This document shows positions 6,425 through 13,704 of a stretch of DNA of 17,987 bases, one piece after another. Source of the DNA: JAKSCF01 sp028279945 (GTDB lineage: Bacteria; Bacillota; Clostridia; Peptostreptococcales; JAAYPU01); assembly GCA_028279945.1 (NCBI GenBank), contig JANQMT010000134.1, positions 1 to 17,987 of the forward strand. The letters run 5' to 3'. Within the stretch, counting starts at the first letter, position 1. Every line of letters begins with the position of its first letter. The position numbers were made by a program, and so were the translations under genes. Below the pieces are notes generated by a model. It saw nothing but the letters and a program-made list of their open reading frames with translations. It was not told the origin of the DNA and made no database searches.

Positions 6425-7711
6425 TTATTGATTGAAGCGTACCCTTATAGAGTTGCCATGGGCTGTAAGTCCTTCTTTTTCTGCAAAATCAATGATATAA
6501 TCTTTTTCTTTCTCTAACGCTTCTTTAGAATAATATATTAAACTAGAACGTTTTACAAAGTCATAAACCCCCAGCGGTGATGCAAATGCTGCAGTTCCAC
6601 CGGTAGGCAAAGTATGGTTAGGACCTGCAAAGTAATCTCCCAGAGGTTCCGGAGAATATTTCCCGAGAAATACTGCCCCTGCATTTTTTATAAATGGAAT
6701 ATATTCCATTGCCTCATCTAACATTATTTCCAAATGCTCAGGTGCAATATAGTTCGACACTGAAAACGCAGATTCTATATCATCCACCAAGCATATCAGT
6801 CCGTTATTTTTAATAGATTCTGTAGCAATATCCACTCTTGAAAGCTCTGCAAGCTGTTTCTGTACTTCAATTTTTACAGCATCTGCAAATGCTTCAGAGG
6901 GAGTTATTAAAATTGAAGCAGCCATTTCATCATGCTCTGCCTGGGATAGCAAATCTGCAGCTGCATAGGCTGCATCAGCCTGCTCATCTGCTACGATGCA
7001 CACCTCACTTGGGCCGGCAATCATATCAATATCTACCATACCATATAAGAATTTTTTAGCACGAGCAACATAAATATTTCCCGGCCCCACTATTTTATTA
7101 ACCGGTTTTATGCTTTCTGTACCATAGGCCAACGCCGCGGCTGCTTGAGCACCGCCAATCTTATATATTTCATCAGCTCCGGCAATCTTCGCTGCTACCA
7201 GTATATATGGATTGATGCTTCCATCTTGAGCCGGAGGTGTGGTCATGACAATTCTATTAACCTTTGCAATCTTCGCCGGAATAATATTCATTAAAACGGT
7301 AGAAGGATATACTGCTTTACCACCAGGCACATATACGCCCACACTTTCTAAAGGATTGATGAGCTGCCCAAGCATAACATTGTCATCTTTATTGTAATGC
7401 CAGCTTTCTTCATACTGTTTTTCATGAAATGACCGAATATTCTCAGAAGCTTTGTTGATGATCTCAATAAAACTCGGTTCAACTTGACTAAAAGCAGCCT
7501 CTATTTCTTCACCGGAAACTTTTAGATGGCTAATTTTCGCTTTATCAAAGCGTTCTGTTAATTGAAAAAGTGCTTCATCTCCCTTGCCTCTCACTTCTTC
7601 TATAATCACTTTGACTCTATTATCTATGACCGTTAAGTCTTCTTCTTTTCTATTATTCAATTGACTTAAGATAAATCCTTCGTTGCCTTTCCCAATCTTT
7701 ACTGTTTTCAT
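6425..7711 (-). CDS. hisD: Histidinol dehydrogenase HisD
   Basis: Oxidises L-histidinol to L-histidine in two NAD+-dependent steps, the last reactions of the pathway. Family signatures are all visible: GPGNIYVARAKKFLYG, IAGPSEVC, the Zn-binding SQAEHDE (Gln and His ligands), APEHLE with the catalytic Glu-His region, and GPNHTLPT near the C-terminus. Length, 428 aa, is typical. Two adjacent ATGs occur; AGGAGG lies 5 nt from the second (7711) and only 2 nt from the first (7714), so 7711 is preferred. That RBS overlaps the TAG stop of hisG, indicating tight coupling. Confidence 0.97.
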   Translation of the reverse strand: MKTVKIGKGNEGFILSQLNNRKEEDLTVIDNRVKVIIEEVRGKGDEALFQLTERFDKAKISHLKVSGEEIEAAFSQVEPSFIEIINKASENIRSFHEKQYEESWHYNKDDNVMLGQLINPLESVGVYVPGGKAVYPSTVLMNIIPAKIAKVNRIVMTTPPAQDGSINPYILVAAKIAGADEIYKIGGAQAAAALAYGTESIKPVNKIVGPGNIYVARAKKFLYGMVDIDMIAGPSEVCIVADEQADAAYAAADLLSQAEHDEMAASILITPSEAFADAVKIEVQKQLAELSRVDIATESIKNNGLICLVDDIESAFSVSNYIAPEHLEIMLDEAMEYIPFIKNAGAVFLGKYSPEPLGDYFAGPNHTLPTGGTAAFASPLGVYDFVKRSSLIYYSKEALEKEKDYIIDFAEKEGLTAHGNSIRVRFNQ

Positions 7712-7720
7712 CATTTCCTC

Positions 7721-8338
7721 CTATATCTGAATCTCCAGAGCTTTAATCACTTTCTGTATTTCATCCTTCTTAGTCTTTAAGCCGGCCTTATTCACAATAA
7801 GTCTCGCACTGACATCTGCTATTTTTTCTGTTACAACCAGTCCATTTTCTTTTAAAGTGGTCCCTGTCTCAACAATATCGACGATAACATCTGCCAAACC
7901 CATTAAAGGTGCTAATTCCACAGAACCATTAATCTTTATAATTTCTATGGGTTCTCCTTTTTCTTCGTAATAGGCTTTGGCAACATTCGTATATTTGGTT
8001 GCAACTCTTATTTTTTTATCCGGCTCTTTAACAAAAGTTGTTGGAGCTGCCACAGCAAACCTGCATTTTCCAAATTTCAAATCCATCATTTCATAAACAT
8101 CCGGTGTACTTTCCATTAATGTATCTTTGCCGCAAACCCCAATATCACAAGCACCTTTTTCTACATATATGCCAACATCACTGGCTTTTACAAATACCAA
8201 TCTGACATCATTATTTTCACTGGTAAAGATTAACTTTCTGCTTTTAGAATGATAGTCCGGAAAAGTGATGCCTATATCTTTTAATTTATCCATTGTTATG
8301 TCAGCTAGACGGCCCTTCCCTAATGCAATATTTAACAT
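7721..8338 (-). CDS. hisG: ATP phosphoribosyltransferase catalytic subunit, short form HisG
   Basis: Catalyses the first committed step, condensing ATP and PRPP to phosphoribosyl-ATP. At 205 aa it is the short form (HisG_S), which lacks the C-terminal ACT-like histidine-binding domain and needs HisZ for activity and feedback inhibition. Signatures: ALGKGRL at the N-terminus, DIGVCGKD around 65-72, and the PRPP loop DIVETGTTLKENG at 144-156. The ATG at 8338 is chosen because GAGGG lies 8 nt upstream and the product begins with the usual MLNIALGKGRL. Longer in-frame forms would overlap the end of hisZ. HisZ is encoded 19 nt upstream. Confidence 0.97.
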   Translation of the reverse strand: MLNIALGKGRLADITMDKLKDIGITFPDYHSKSRKLIFTSENNDVRLVFVKASDVGIYVEKGACDIGVCGKDTLMESTPDVYEMMDLKFGKCRFAVAAPTTFVKEPDKKIRVATKYTNVAKAYYEEKGEPIEIIKINGSVELAPLMGLADVIVDIVETGTTLKENGLVVTEKIADVSARLIVNKAGLKTKKDEIQKVIKALEIQI

Positions 8339-8357
8339 AATTATGTCCCTCTTTTCT

Positions 8358-9569
8358 TTATTCCTTAATGGTTTCAATGCTTCCTGATACAGCTGCAAGA
8401 ACTTGACGATATTCAGCATCCTTATATTTTTGTTTCATCTCATCTAAAGTCATTTGTGTTTTTTGTAATTCTACAATGAAACCTTCATCTCGCAGTGCAT
8501 TACTTTTATTAATGGCCCATCTTCTTTGGTCCGGGTCGTACAGTATTAAATAGTCTTTTTCAGTTTTATAGGATCTTAGAAGATTACATTGACCGGCAGC
8601 TTGTAATATTTGATCAATATTCATACCAAATCCGGTAGCAGCAATCTCTTTACCAAATTTTCTAAGGAGATCATCGTATCGACCGCCACTTAAAACCGGA
8701 AAACCAAAATTATCAACATAACCTTTGAAAATCATGCCCGAGTAATATTCTAAATGATTGATTAACCCTAAGTCAGCAAATACATAATCTTGATAACCAT
8801 AATCTTTTATGATTTCATATATTTCACATAAGTTGTCAACAGCCTTTTTCATCGTATCATTGATGGCCAGAGATCTAGCTTTGTTAATAACTTCATCAAT
8901 TTCTCCATATAAAAATGGCATATTGGTCAATAATGTTTTAGATGCTTCACTTATAGTTAATTCCTCTAAGGTGTTATCCAAATCTGCTAAATTCTTGTTT
9001 TCAATCAATATTCTAATTTTATTTTTATCTTGTTGGGAAACATCCAACTCACTCATCAAGCCTTTAAAATAATCTGCTTGCCCAATATCAATATGTATAT
9101 TGCTAAAATTAAGGTTTTGCAAGCTCTTTATTGCAGTTGCTATAACCTCTGCATCCGCTTCCGGCTCTTTATTCCCTAAATACTCTATTCCGGCCTGAGT
9201 AAATTCCCTTTTTCCCCCTGCTCTAAAATCCGAGCTTCTATATACAGATGTAAAATACATGAATTTTAAATATCCATCTATTGAGCCATATTTTGTAGCT
9301 GCCATACGAGCTACAGGTATGGTTGCGTCCGGTCTTAATACTAAAATTTTTCCGTTTCGATCGATTAATTTATACATTTCATCTAAATTGATAGCAGATT
9401 CAATTTCAGAAAACAAATCGTAATACTCAAATGTAGGTGTAAGGATTTGATGATATCCAAAGCTTCTAAATATTTCTTTAGCCTTTGTCTGCATCCATTC
9501 CTTTTTTTCATATTCAACTGCATTAACATCTTCTACCCCTTCAGGGATAAATTTACGCTTATTAACCAT
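8358..9569 (-). CDS. hisZ: ATP phosphoribosyltransferase regulatory subunit HisZ
   Basis: A catalytically inactive paralogue of histidyl-tRNA synthetase that forms a hetero-octamer with short HisG and confers histidine feedback. It keeps class II synthetase folds: the motif-2-like LRPDATIPVARMA (about 78-90), a histidine-A-like YYSGMIFKGY, and motif-3-like GGRYDDLLRKFG around 295-306. The C-terminus is shorter than the anticodon-binding domain of true HisS. Pairing with a short HisG also argues against HisS. The ATG at 9569 has AAAGG 9 nt upstream and gives 403 aa; a TTG at 9596 lies upstream of this RBS. It is the first gene of the operon, about 80 nt from the predicted transcription start. 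Confidence 0.95.
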   Translation of the reverse strand: MVNKRKFIPEGVEDVNAVEYEKKEWMQTKAKEIFRSFGYHQILTPTFEYYDLFSEIESAINLDEMYKLIDRNGKILVLRPDATIPVARMAATKYGSIDGYLKFMYFTSVYRSSDFRAGGKREFTQAGIEYLGNKEPEADAEVIATAIKSLQNLNFSNIHIDIGQADYFKGLMSELDVSQQDKNKIRILIENKNLADLDNTLEELTISEASKTLLTNMPFLYGEIDEVINKARSLAINDTMKKAVDNLCEIYEIIKDYGYQDYVFADLGLINHLEYYSGMIFKGYVDNFGFPVLSGGRYDDLLRKFGKEIAATGFGMNIDQILQAAGQCNLLRSYKTEKDYLILYDPDQRRWAINKSNALRDEGFIVELQKTQMTLDEMKQKYKDAEYRQVLAAVSGSIETIKE

Positions 9570-9644
9570 CTTAAACAACCTTTCACTAAGATACAATATA
9601 AATAAAATTATTACTTCTCAAATTTATAACTTCATCACTTTATC

Positions 9645-9659
9645 ACACTAAATTAGTGT
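9645..9659. promoter_or_regulatory. Palindromic operator candidate for the his operon
   Basis: A perfect 15-bp palindrome ACACTAAATTAGTGT, with two 7-bp arms around one base, overlaps five bases of the -10 box of the hisZ promoter. Its CTA/TAG half-sites resemble operators of the TrpR family. A TrpR-like regulator (YerC/HisR) has been proposed to control histidine genes in Firmicutes, so this is my best guess for the ligand protein. No regulator gene for it is in the window. No T-box features are present in the leader. Confidence 0.55.
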
Positions 9660-9683
9660 AGCATTCTATCCATTAATTGTCAA
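9655..9683 (-). promoter_or_regulatory. Sigma-A promoter of the his operon
   Basis: Reading leftward, a consensus TTGACA (9683-9678) stands 17 bp from TACACT (9660-9655). Transcription would start near 9648, inside the palindrome. The leader of about 80 nt is too short for a T-box. Confidence 0.8.
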
Positions 9684-9721
9684 GTTTTTTATCGTCTATA
9701 AGTATTTAAAATTTCCAACAC

Positions 9722-9750
9722 TTGAAAACAAATAATAAATAAGATATGAT
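9722..9750 (+). promoter_or_regulatory. Sigma-A promoter of hisK
   Basis: TTGAAA (9722-9727) and TATGAT (9745-9750) are separated by 17 bp, about 60 bp upstream of the start codon. The palindrome of the his promoter lies about 60 bp further upstream and does not overlap this promoter, so hisK may be regulated differently. Confidence 0.7.
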
Positions 9751-9808
9751 AAAGAGTCTGATTGATTAAAGACAATATATACGAACTAAACATAAGGAGG
9801 TATATTGC

Positions 9809-10606
9809 ATGTATGATTATCATGTACATACTTCATTTTCAGCTGATTGTGAAGCTCCCATCAATGATATCATTGAGTCTGCCATAGAAAAAGGGGTTAA
9901 AGAAATTGCTATCACCGATCATATCGATTATGATTACCCTAGTAAGCAAATTGATTTTAGCCTAGATTTTGAAGCCTATCATAGAACCTTAAATGACTGC
10001 CGTGAAAAATATAAAGATCGTATTGATGTTGTAAAAGGGCTGGAAGTAGGCCTGCAGCATCATGTTATTGATCAAAGTAAAGAAGCCGTAGATGCTCATC
10101 CTTATGACTTTGTAATCTGTTCCTTTCATGCAGCTGAAAAGAAGGAATTACATTTCGGAGATTACTTTGAAAATAAAACGCCCTTAAATGCTTATATTGA
10201 TTTTTACACTTATACATATCAGTGTTTGGAAGCTTTCCAATCATATAATGTAGTCGGTCATATTAACACTATTGATCGATACAAAAAATATATTGACAAG
10301 CCTATTGAGTTCATGGATTACTTTGATATTGTTGAAGCTATTTTTAAAAGGGTTATCCAGAATGGTAAAGGTATTGAGATCAATACATCCAGCTTTAGAT
10401 ACAATATGGACGTGTTATCCCCTACCATGGAAATGCTTAAACTCTATAAAGAATTGAATGGAGAAATCATCACAGTGGGCTCTGATGCTCACAGCCCTGA
10501 TTATATTGGACATCAAATTGACTATATTTATGATTTATTGAAACATTTAGGGTTTAAGTACATCTCAACTTTTAGAAATATGGAACCTAATTTTATAAAA
10601 CTATAG
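9809..10606 (+). CDS. hisK: Histidinol-phosphatase, PHP family
   Basis: A PHP-domain phosphoesterase of the HisK/HisJ type that removes phosphate from L-histidinol phosphate. It fills the gap left by the monofunctional HisB. Trinuclear metal-site residues are visible: H5 and H7 in DYHVHTSFSAD, D37-H38 in AITDHID, E79 in KGLEVG, H107 in CSFHAAE, H151 in VGHIN, and D226/H228 in GSDAHSP. The 265-aa length is typical. AAGGAGG lies 8 nt before the ATG. The gene runs divergently from the his operon and ends in a strong terminator. The context makes histidinol phosphate the likely substrate, although PHP proteins can act on other phosphoesters. Confidence 0.93.
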   Translation: MYDYHVHTSFSADCEAPINDIIESAIEKGVKEIAITDHIDYDYPSKQIDFSLDFEAYHRTLNDCREKYKDRIDVVKGLEVGLQHHVIDQSKEAVDAHPYDFVICSFHAAEKKELHFGDYFENKTPLNAYIDFYTYTYQCLEAFQSYNVVGHINTIDRYKKYIDKPIEFMDYFDIVEAIFKRVIQNGKGIEINTSSFRYNMDVLSPTMEMLKLYKELNGEIITVGSDAHSPDYIGHQIDYIYDLLKHLGFKYISTFRNMEPNFIKL

Positions 10607-10611
10607 AACTT

Positions 10612-10640
10612 AAAAAAGTCTTCTCCATGAAGACTTTTTT
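10612..10640. terminator. Bidirectional intrinsic terminator after hisK
   Basis: AAAAAAGTCTT (10612-10622) pairs perfectly with AAGACTTTTTT (10630-10640) around a 7-nt loop. A-run and T-run flank the stem symmetrically, so it can stop hisK rightward and the minus-strand RNA leftward. Confidence 0.85.
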
Positions 10641-10834
10641 ACTCACTAAATATTCAATCACCCAGAATGCCGTCTGGTTTACAATTCACACCCCTACACA
10701 AATAGGTGGATGCCCTATTCTCTATTTCTGACTTCCTTTCCAAGAAGGCTTGCCATCAACAGAAAAACCCGAGCTTCCGGATGCAAATTGTAGGTTGAAT
10801 TAAAAACCTATAACAAACACCCCAGGATAATCAT
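10612..10834 (-). ncRNA. Candidate structured non-coding RNA between hisK and the channel remnant
   Basis: A roughly 220-nt transcript is predicted from a good minus-strand promoter (10869-10841) to the terminator at 10640-10612. It has no convincing ORF. A 14-bp long-range helix pairs 10792-10779 with 10693-10680; three of its pairs are G-U on the minus strand and would be A-C on the plus strand, which fixes the direction. Inside it are 10765-10760/10730-10725 (TTTCTG with CAGAAA), which encloses a small CTTC/GAAG hairpin, and the hairpin AATAGG/CCTATT (10719-10714/10706-10701). Outside it lie a 5' hairpin TAGGTT/AACCTA (10810-10805/10796-10791, overlapping the first bases of the helix, so alternative pairing is possible) and a 3' hairpin CCAGA/TCTGG (10677-10673/10666-10662). 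I do not recognise an Rfam class. No gene follows on this strand before the terminator, so it is not an obvious riboswitch leader. Confidence 0.6.
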
Positions 10835-10840
10835 ATATTT

Positions 10841-10869
10841 ATTATACACCATAATACTCCTAATATGAA
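10841..10869 (-). promoter_or_regulatory. Promoter of the 10834-10612 RNA
   Basis: Reading leftward, TTCATA (10869-10864) is 17 bp from a perfect TATAAT (10846-10841). No ORF begins downstream on this strand, in keeping with a non-coding product. Confidence 0.55.
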
Positions 10870-10883
10870 TTCATTTCAATCTG

Positions 10884-10958
10884 AAAATACAAGAAAAACA
10901 GGTATTTTTTAACGATTTGGGGTTATTACCCATTAGCTTTATGTCATAAATAAATCGT
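10884..10958. other. Small three-way-junction fold and adjacent hairpin
   Basis: ACGATTT (10912-10918) pairs with AAATCGT (10952-10958) and encloses two perfect hairpins, GGGT/ACCC (10920-10931) and TTTAT/ATAAA (10938-10950). Next to it AAAATAC (10884-10890) pairs with GTATTTT (10902-10908). All pairs are Watson-Crick, so the strand cannot be told. It lies downstream of the leftward promoter at 11010-10981 and could be the body of a short RNA or the leader of the RNA that follows. Confidence 0.3.
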
Positions 10959-10980
10959 ATGGAACTAAAGCGACTTTGTC

Positions 10981-11010
10981 ATTATACAACATTATTCATC
11001 CAAAAATCAA
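10981..11010 (-). promoter_or_regulatory. Second leftward promoter-like site in the non-coding block
   Basis: Reading leftward, TTGATT (11010-11005) is 18 bp from a perfect TATAAT (10986-10981). It points into the three-way-junction element. From here to 11118 the gap is AT-rich and shows nothing else I can support. Confidence 0.4.
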
Positions 11011-11118
11011 CTGTTAAATTAATTATCTCTCATTATTTTACTTTACTGATATTTTTCCAATTGTAAATAATATTATGGTTATAACAGAAGAAATTATGGA
11101 TAGTAAATAATTCATTTT

Positions 11119-11430
11119 CTAATTCGTCTTACTTTTTATATATTCTGCATAATCTAATATGGCTTTATAAGCTTCTTTTGAGCAGTCACTCAAATCAATT
11201 ATTTGAGAGGGATTGATCTTTGCTTTCTTTTTATCTCTTAAAAAAAATGTCGTAATCGTTCCTGTTAACATCCCAATAAATCCGATGCCTACCAACATCA
11301 ATATTGCTGCAATCCATCTACCTATTCCTGTAGATGGAGAAATATCACCGTAACCTACTGTTGTAACCGTCACAAAACTCTATTTATTACCACATATCAT
11401 CTCATTCTTTTCCAGTTCAATAAAATTATC
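11119..11430 (-). pseudogene. Remnant of a two-helix potassium channel gene
   Basis: The open part (11373-11119) encodes the K+ selectivity filter TVTTVGYGDISP, then a hydrophobic pore-lining helix (IAAILMLVGIGFIGML) and a charged cytoplasmic tail: the C-terminal half of an Ion_trans_2 channel. A GTG at 11373 would start inside the filter with no usable RBS. Upstream in the same frame the family resemblance continues across a TAG at 11382-11380: Ser-Phe precedes the filter, as in channels with 'WSFVTVTTVGYGD', and an IELEKNEMI segment before it looks like the extracellular turret. Beyond a second TAG (11433-11431) no likeness remains, so the first transmembrane helix and N-terminus are gone. 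I read this as a 5'-truncated, stop-containing pseudogene; a functional filter peptide is unlikely. Confidence 0.75.
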
Positions 11431-11481
11431 CTAAGAATATAATTTTTTATTTTTTTGAATTATCCGACAATACGAGTTGTT

Positions 11482-11510
11482 TTGACAAAAGATTTGTGTA
11501 AAATTATATA
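11482..11510 (+). promoter_or_regulatory. Sigma-A promoter of the histidine kinase gene
   Basis: A consensus TTGACA (11482-11487) stands 17 bp from TATATA (11505-11510), about 40 nt before the start codon. No inverted repeat overlaps it. Confidence 0.65.
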
Positions 11511-11552
11511 GTAATTATATGCTTTATACGGAATAATGGGGAGGATTGGAGA

Positions 11553-13397
11553 ATGAAAAATTTTAGAGAATATGAAGTTACTGATTTTCTGCAAGAAGAA
11601 TTCGATAAAAATACTAACCAAACCGAATCTACTATTACAACTTTAGAATTGGTTGATATGCATTCCATAATGAAAGCAAGTCAAATTATTTCACAGGAAA
11701 TTATTTTAGATGAACTGATAAAAAAGTCAATTGAAATCATTATCGAAAATGTAGGTGCTCAAAAAGTTATTTTCATGATGAAGGAAGCCGATAAATTTGT
11801 TATTAAAGGTCAGAAAGAAGTTGAAGAAAGAAAGATCAGTATTGTAGAAAATGAATCCTTGGAAAGTTATGATAACATTCCAAAGAGTATTGTTAATGAT
11901 GTGATTAGAACCGGTAAAAGCGTTATTTTGGAGGACTGTACACATTCAAACAAATTCATTTCTGATGAATATATCTTTGAAAGAAAACCTAAATCAGTTT
12001 TATGTTTTCCATTACTCAATAAAAAAGAACTTAATGGTATTATTTATCTGGAAAATAATCTTATTGCAGGTGCTTTTACCAATGACAAATTAAAAGTTTT
12101 AGAGATTCTTTCTTCACAAATGGTTATTTCTTTAGAAAATGCAAAATTGTACAAGGATTTGGATTACTCCAACAAAATTCTAGATATTAAAGTAAAAGAA
12201 CGTACGCTCCAATTGAAACAAGAAAGAGATAAACTTCAAAGATATCTTGATATAGCAGAGGTTTTATTTATATTAATAGACATAGAAGGAAAAATAACGC
12301 TGGTTAACAGAAAAGCTTGTGAAATCAGCGGCTATAACGAAGAAGAAATAAAAGGTAAAATGTGGTATGATTTTTTATCAACAAAAAAAGAAAGAGAAAA
12401 ATCAAAAGAAGATTTTAAAAAATTTCAGAGTGGTAAAATATTAGAGTACGTTGATCGAAGCATAATAACTAAAACCGGAGAAATAAGAGTCATATCTTGC
12501 CATAAGAAAATTATAAGACACGAAAATGGTAATATCGAAGGCTTACTGGTCTGTGGTTTAGATATGACAGAGCAAAAAGAATTAAAAGAAGCCCTGGAAT
12601 ACAGCAAATTAAAACTTGAGTTTTTTGCAAATCTGTCCCATGAATTAAAGACACCTTTAAATCTATGTTTTTCAGCACTGCAAATGATCAATTTATATAG
12701 AAATGATATTCCTGATATTCAGATTAATAAAAAGCTTGATGGATTTGCCAATATCATCAAACAAAATAATTATAGGCTGTTAAAGTTAGTCAACAATATC
12801 ATTGATATCACTAAAATTAATTCTAATTCTTATGATTTGCATTTTCAAAATTATGATATCGTTAAGCTTATTAGAGAGATTACTTACTCTGTAAAAGACT
12901 ATGTGGAAAATAAAAACAGGATACTTAAATTCAATTCAAAATTTGAAAGTAAAATCATAACATGCGACCCTTTTACACTAGAAAGAATCATTTTAAATCT
13001 ATTATCAAATGCTATCAAATTTACGGATGAAGGCGACATGATTTCAGTCAATTTATCTGAGAAACAAAATGTTATTTTCATTGAAGTAGTAGACTCTGGA
13101 ATCGGCATTTCGGAAGATAATCAAAAGATAATTTTTGAACGTTTTAGACAGGTAGATAAATCATTCACCAGAAATAACGAAGGTAGTGGTATTGGGCTAA
13201 CCATTGTCAAACTGCTGGTTGAATTGCTTGGTGGAAAAATTTCTGTAGAAAGCACCAGTAATGTTTATACAAAGTTTAAAATCCAATTGCCTGTTAGTAA
13301 AATGGAAGAAAAAAGCATGGTAAAAAATAATTATAATAACGGAGAAAATCTAATTGATAGATTGAATATAGAATTTTCAGATGTGTATGGCTTATAA
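11553..13397 (+). CDS. Cytoplasmic GAF-PAS sensor histidine kinase (orphan)
   Basis: A 614-aa soluble kinase with no membrane helix or signal peptide. Domains in order: a GAF domain (about 36-200), a coiled-coil linker (203-232), a PAS domain (about 230-342, with VNRKACEISGY), HisKA with the phospho-acceptor H363 in NLSHELKTPLN, and HATPase_c with the N-box LLSNAIKF (N486), G1 DSGIGI (514-519), F-box FERF, and G2 GSGIGL (544-549). All catalytic motifs are intact. A 30-residue polar tail follows. The GAF segment and its lead-in (D-M-H-S-I-M-K-A-S-Q-x-I-S) resemble the corresponding part of large multi-kinases that carry a Ser/Thr kinase and AAA ATPase in front; those parts are absent here. GGGGAGG lies 8 nt before the ATG. 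No response regulator is adjacent; in Clostridia orphan kinases often feed Spo0A, but that link is inference. Confidence 0.93.
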   Translation: MKNFREYEVTDFLQEEFDKNTNQTESTITTLELVDMHSIMKASQIISQEIILDELIKKSIEIIIENVGAQKVIFMMKEADKFVIKGQKEVEERKISIVENESLESYDNIPKSIVNDVIRTGKSVILEDCTHSNKFISDEYIFERKPKSVLCFPLLNKKELNGIIYLENNLIAGAFTNDKLKVLEILSSQMVISLENAKLYKDLDYSNKILDIKVKERTLQLKQERDKLQRYLDIAEVLFILIDIEGKITLVNRKACEISGYNEEEIKGKMWYDFLSTKKEREKSKEDFKKFQSGKILEYVDRSIITKTGEIRVISCHKKIIRHENGNIEGLLVCGLDMTEQKELKEALEYSKLKLEFFANLSHELKTPLNLCFSALQMINLYRNDIPDIQINKKLDGFANIIKQNNYRLLKLVNNIIDITKINSNSYDLHFQNYDIVKLIREITYSVKDYVENKNRILKFNSKFESKIITCDPFTLERIILNLLSNAIKFTDEGDMISVNLSEKQNVIFIEVVDSGIGISEDNQKIIFERFRQVDKSFTRNNEGSGIGLTIVKLLVELLGGKISVESTSNVYTKFKIQLPVSKMEEKSMVKNNYNNGENLIDRLNIEFSDVYGL

Positions 13398-13426
13398 TTG
13401 ACTTTTATATTACAGATTGGAAGAAC

Positions 13427-13454
13427 CCATGTGTTATACTATTAATAACATAGG
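13427..13454. promoter_or_regulatory. Inverted repeat over a -10-like box before the small membrane protein gene
   Basis: TGTTAT (13432-13437) pairs with ATAACA (13445-13450). The arms extend outward by a G-T pair, a T-A pair and, after one bulged base, CC with GG. The repeat overlaps TATACT (13435-13440), a plausible -10 box, but I find no good -35 at 16-19 bp. It could be an operator or a leader hairpin. Confidence 0.3.
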
Positions 13455-13479
13455 ATTTTAAAGAAAAGAGAGATTTAAA

Positions 13480-13701
13480 ATGAAAATCAAAAAGTTTTTT
13501 ACCCTTAGCAACTTATTATATACAGGAAGTATTTTATTTGCATTTGGCGTTTTATTGAAGACTTATATAGACCGATCTGCTGTACCGGAGGGAGTTTGCC
13601 CATTAAATAACAACAGAAGCTTAATCGTTATTGCCATAGTCCTACTCCTTTTGGTTACTGCAGTGACTTCTTTTATGGACTATAAAAAGAAGCATAGATA
13701 A
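13480..13701 (+). CDS. Small two-helix membrane protein, function unknown
   Basis: A 73-aa protein with a basic N-terminus (KIKKFF), a first hydrophobic helix (about 10-28), an 18-residue loop and a second helix (about 47-66), ending in the basic tail DYKKKHR. Positive charges at both ends suggest that both termini are inside and the loop outside. The loop holds the only cysteine, in PEGVCPLNNNR, a conspicuous motif that could be a conserved contact or lipid-facing turn. The RBS is weak (AGAGAG about 7 nt before ATG). It lies 80 nt after the histidine kinase and before a long terminator hairpin, so it may be read from the kinase promoter, its own promoter, or both. I cannot assign a family. 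Confidence 0.7.
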   Translation: MKIKKFFTLSNLLYTGSILFAFGVLLKTYIDRSAVPEGVCPLNNNRSLIVIAIVLLLLVTAVTSFMDYKKKHR

Positions 13702-13704
13702 GAT

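Noticed and set aside
8339..8419. Longer HisG start overlapping hisZ
   Set aside because: The extra 27 residues do not look like HisG, while GAGGG 8 nt before ATG 8338 gives the standard N-terminus.
9570..9808. T-box or attenuator control of the his operon
   Set aside because: The leader is about 80 nt, with no T-box sequence and no terminator hairpin with a T-run.
11119..11373. Intact small channel protein starting at GTG 11373
   Set aside because: Translation would begin inside the selectivity filter, no RBS precedes it, and the family resemblance continues upstream past an in-frame stop.
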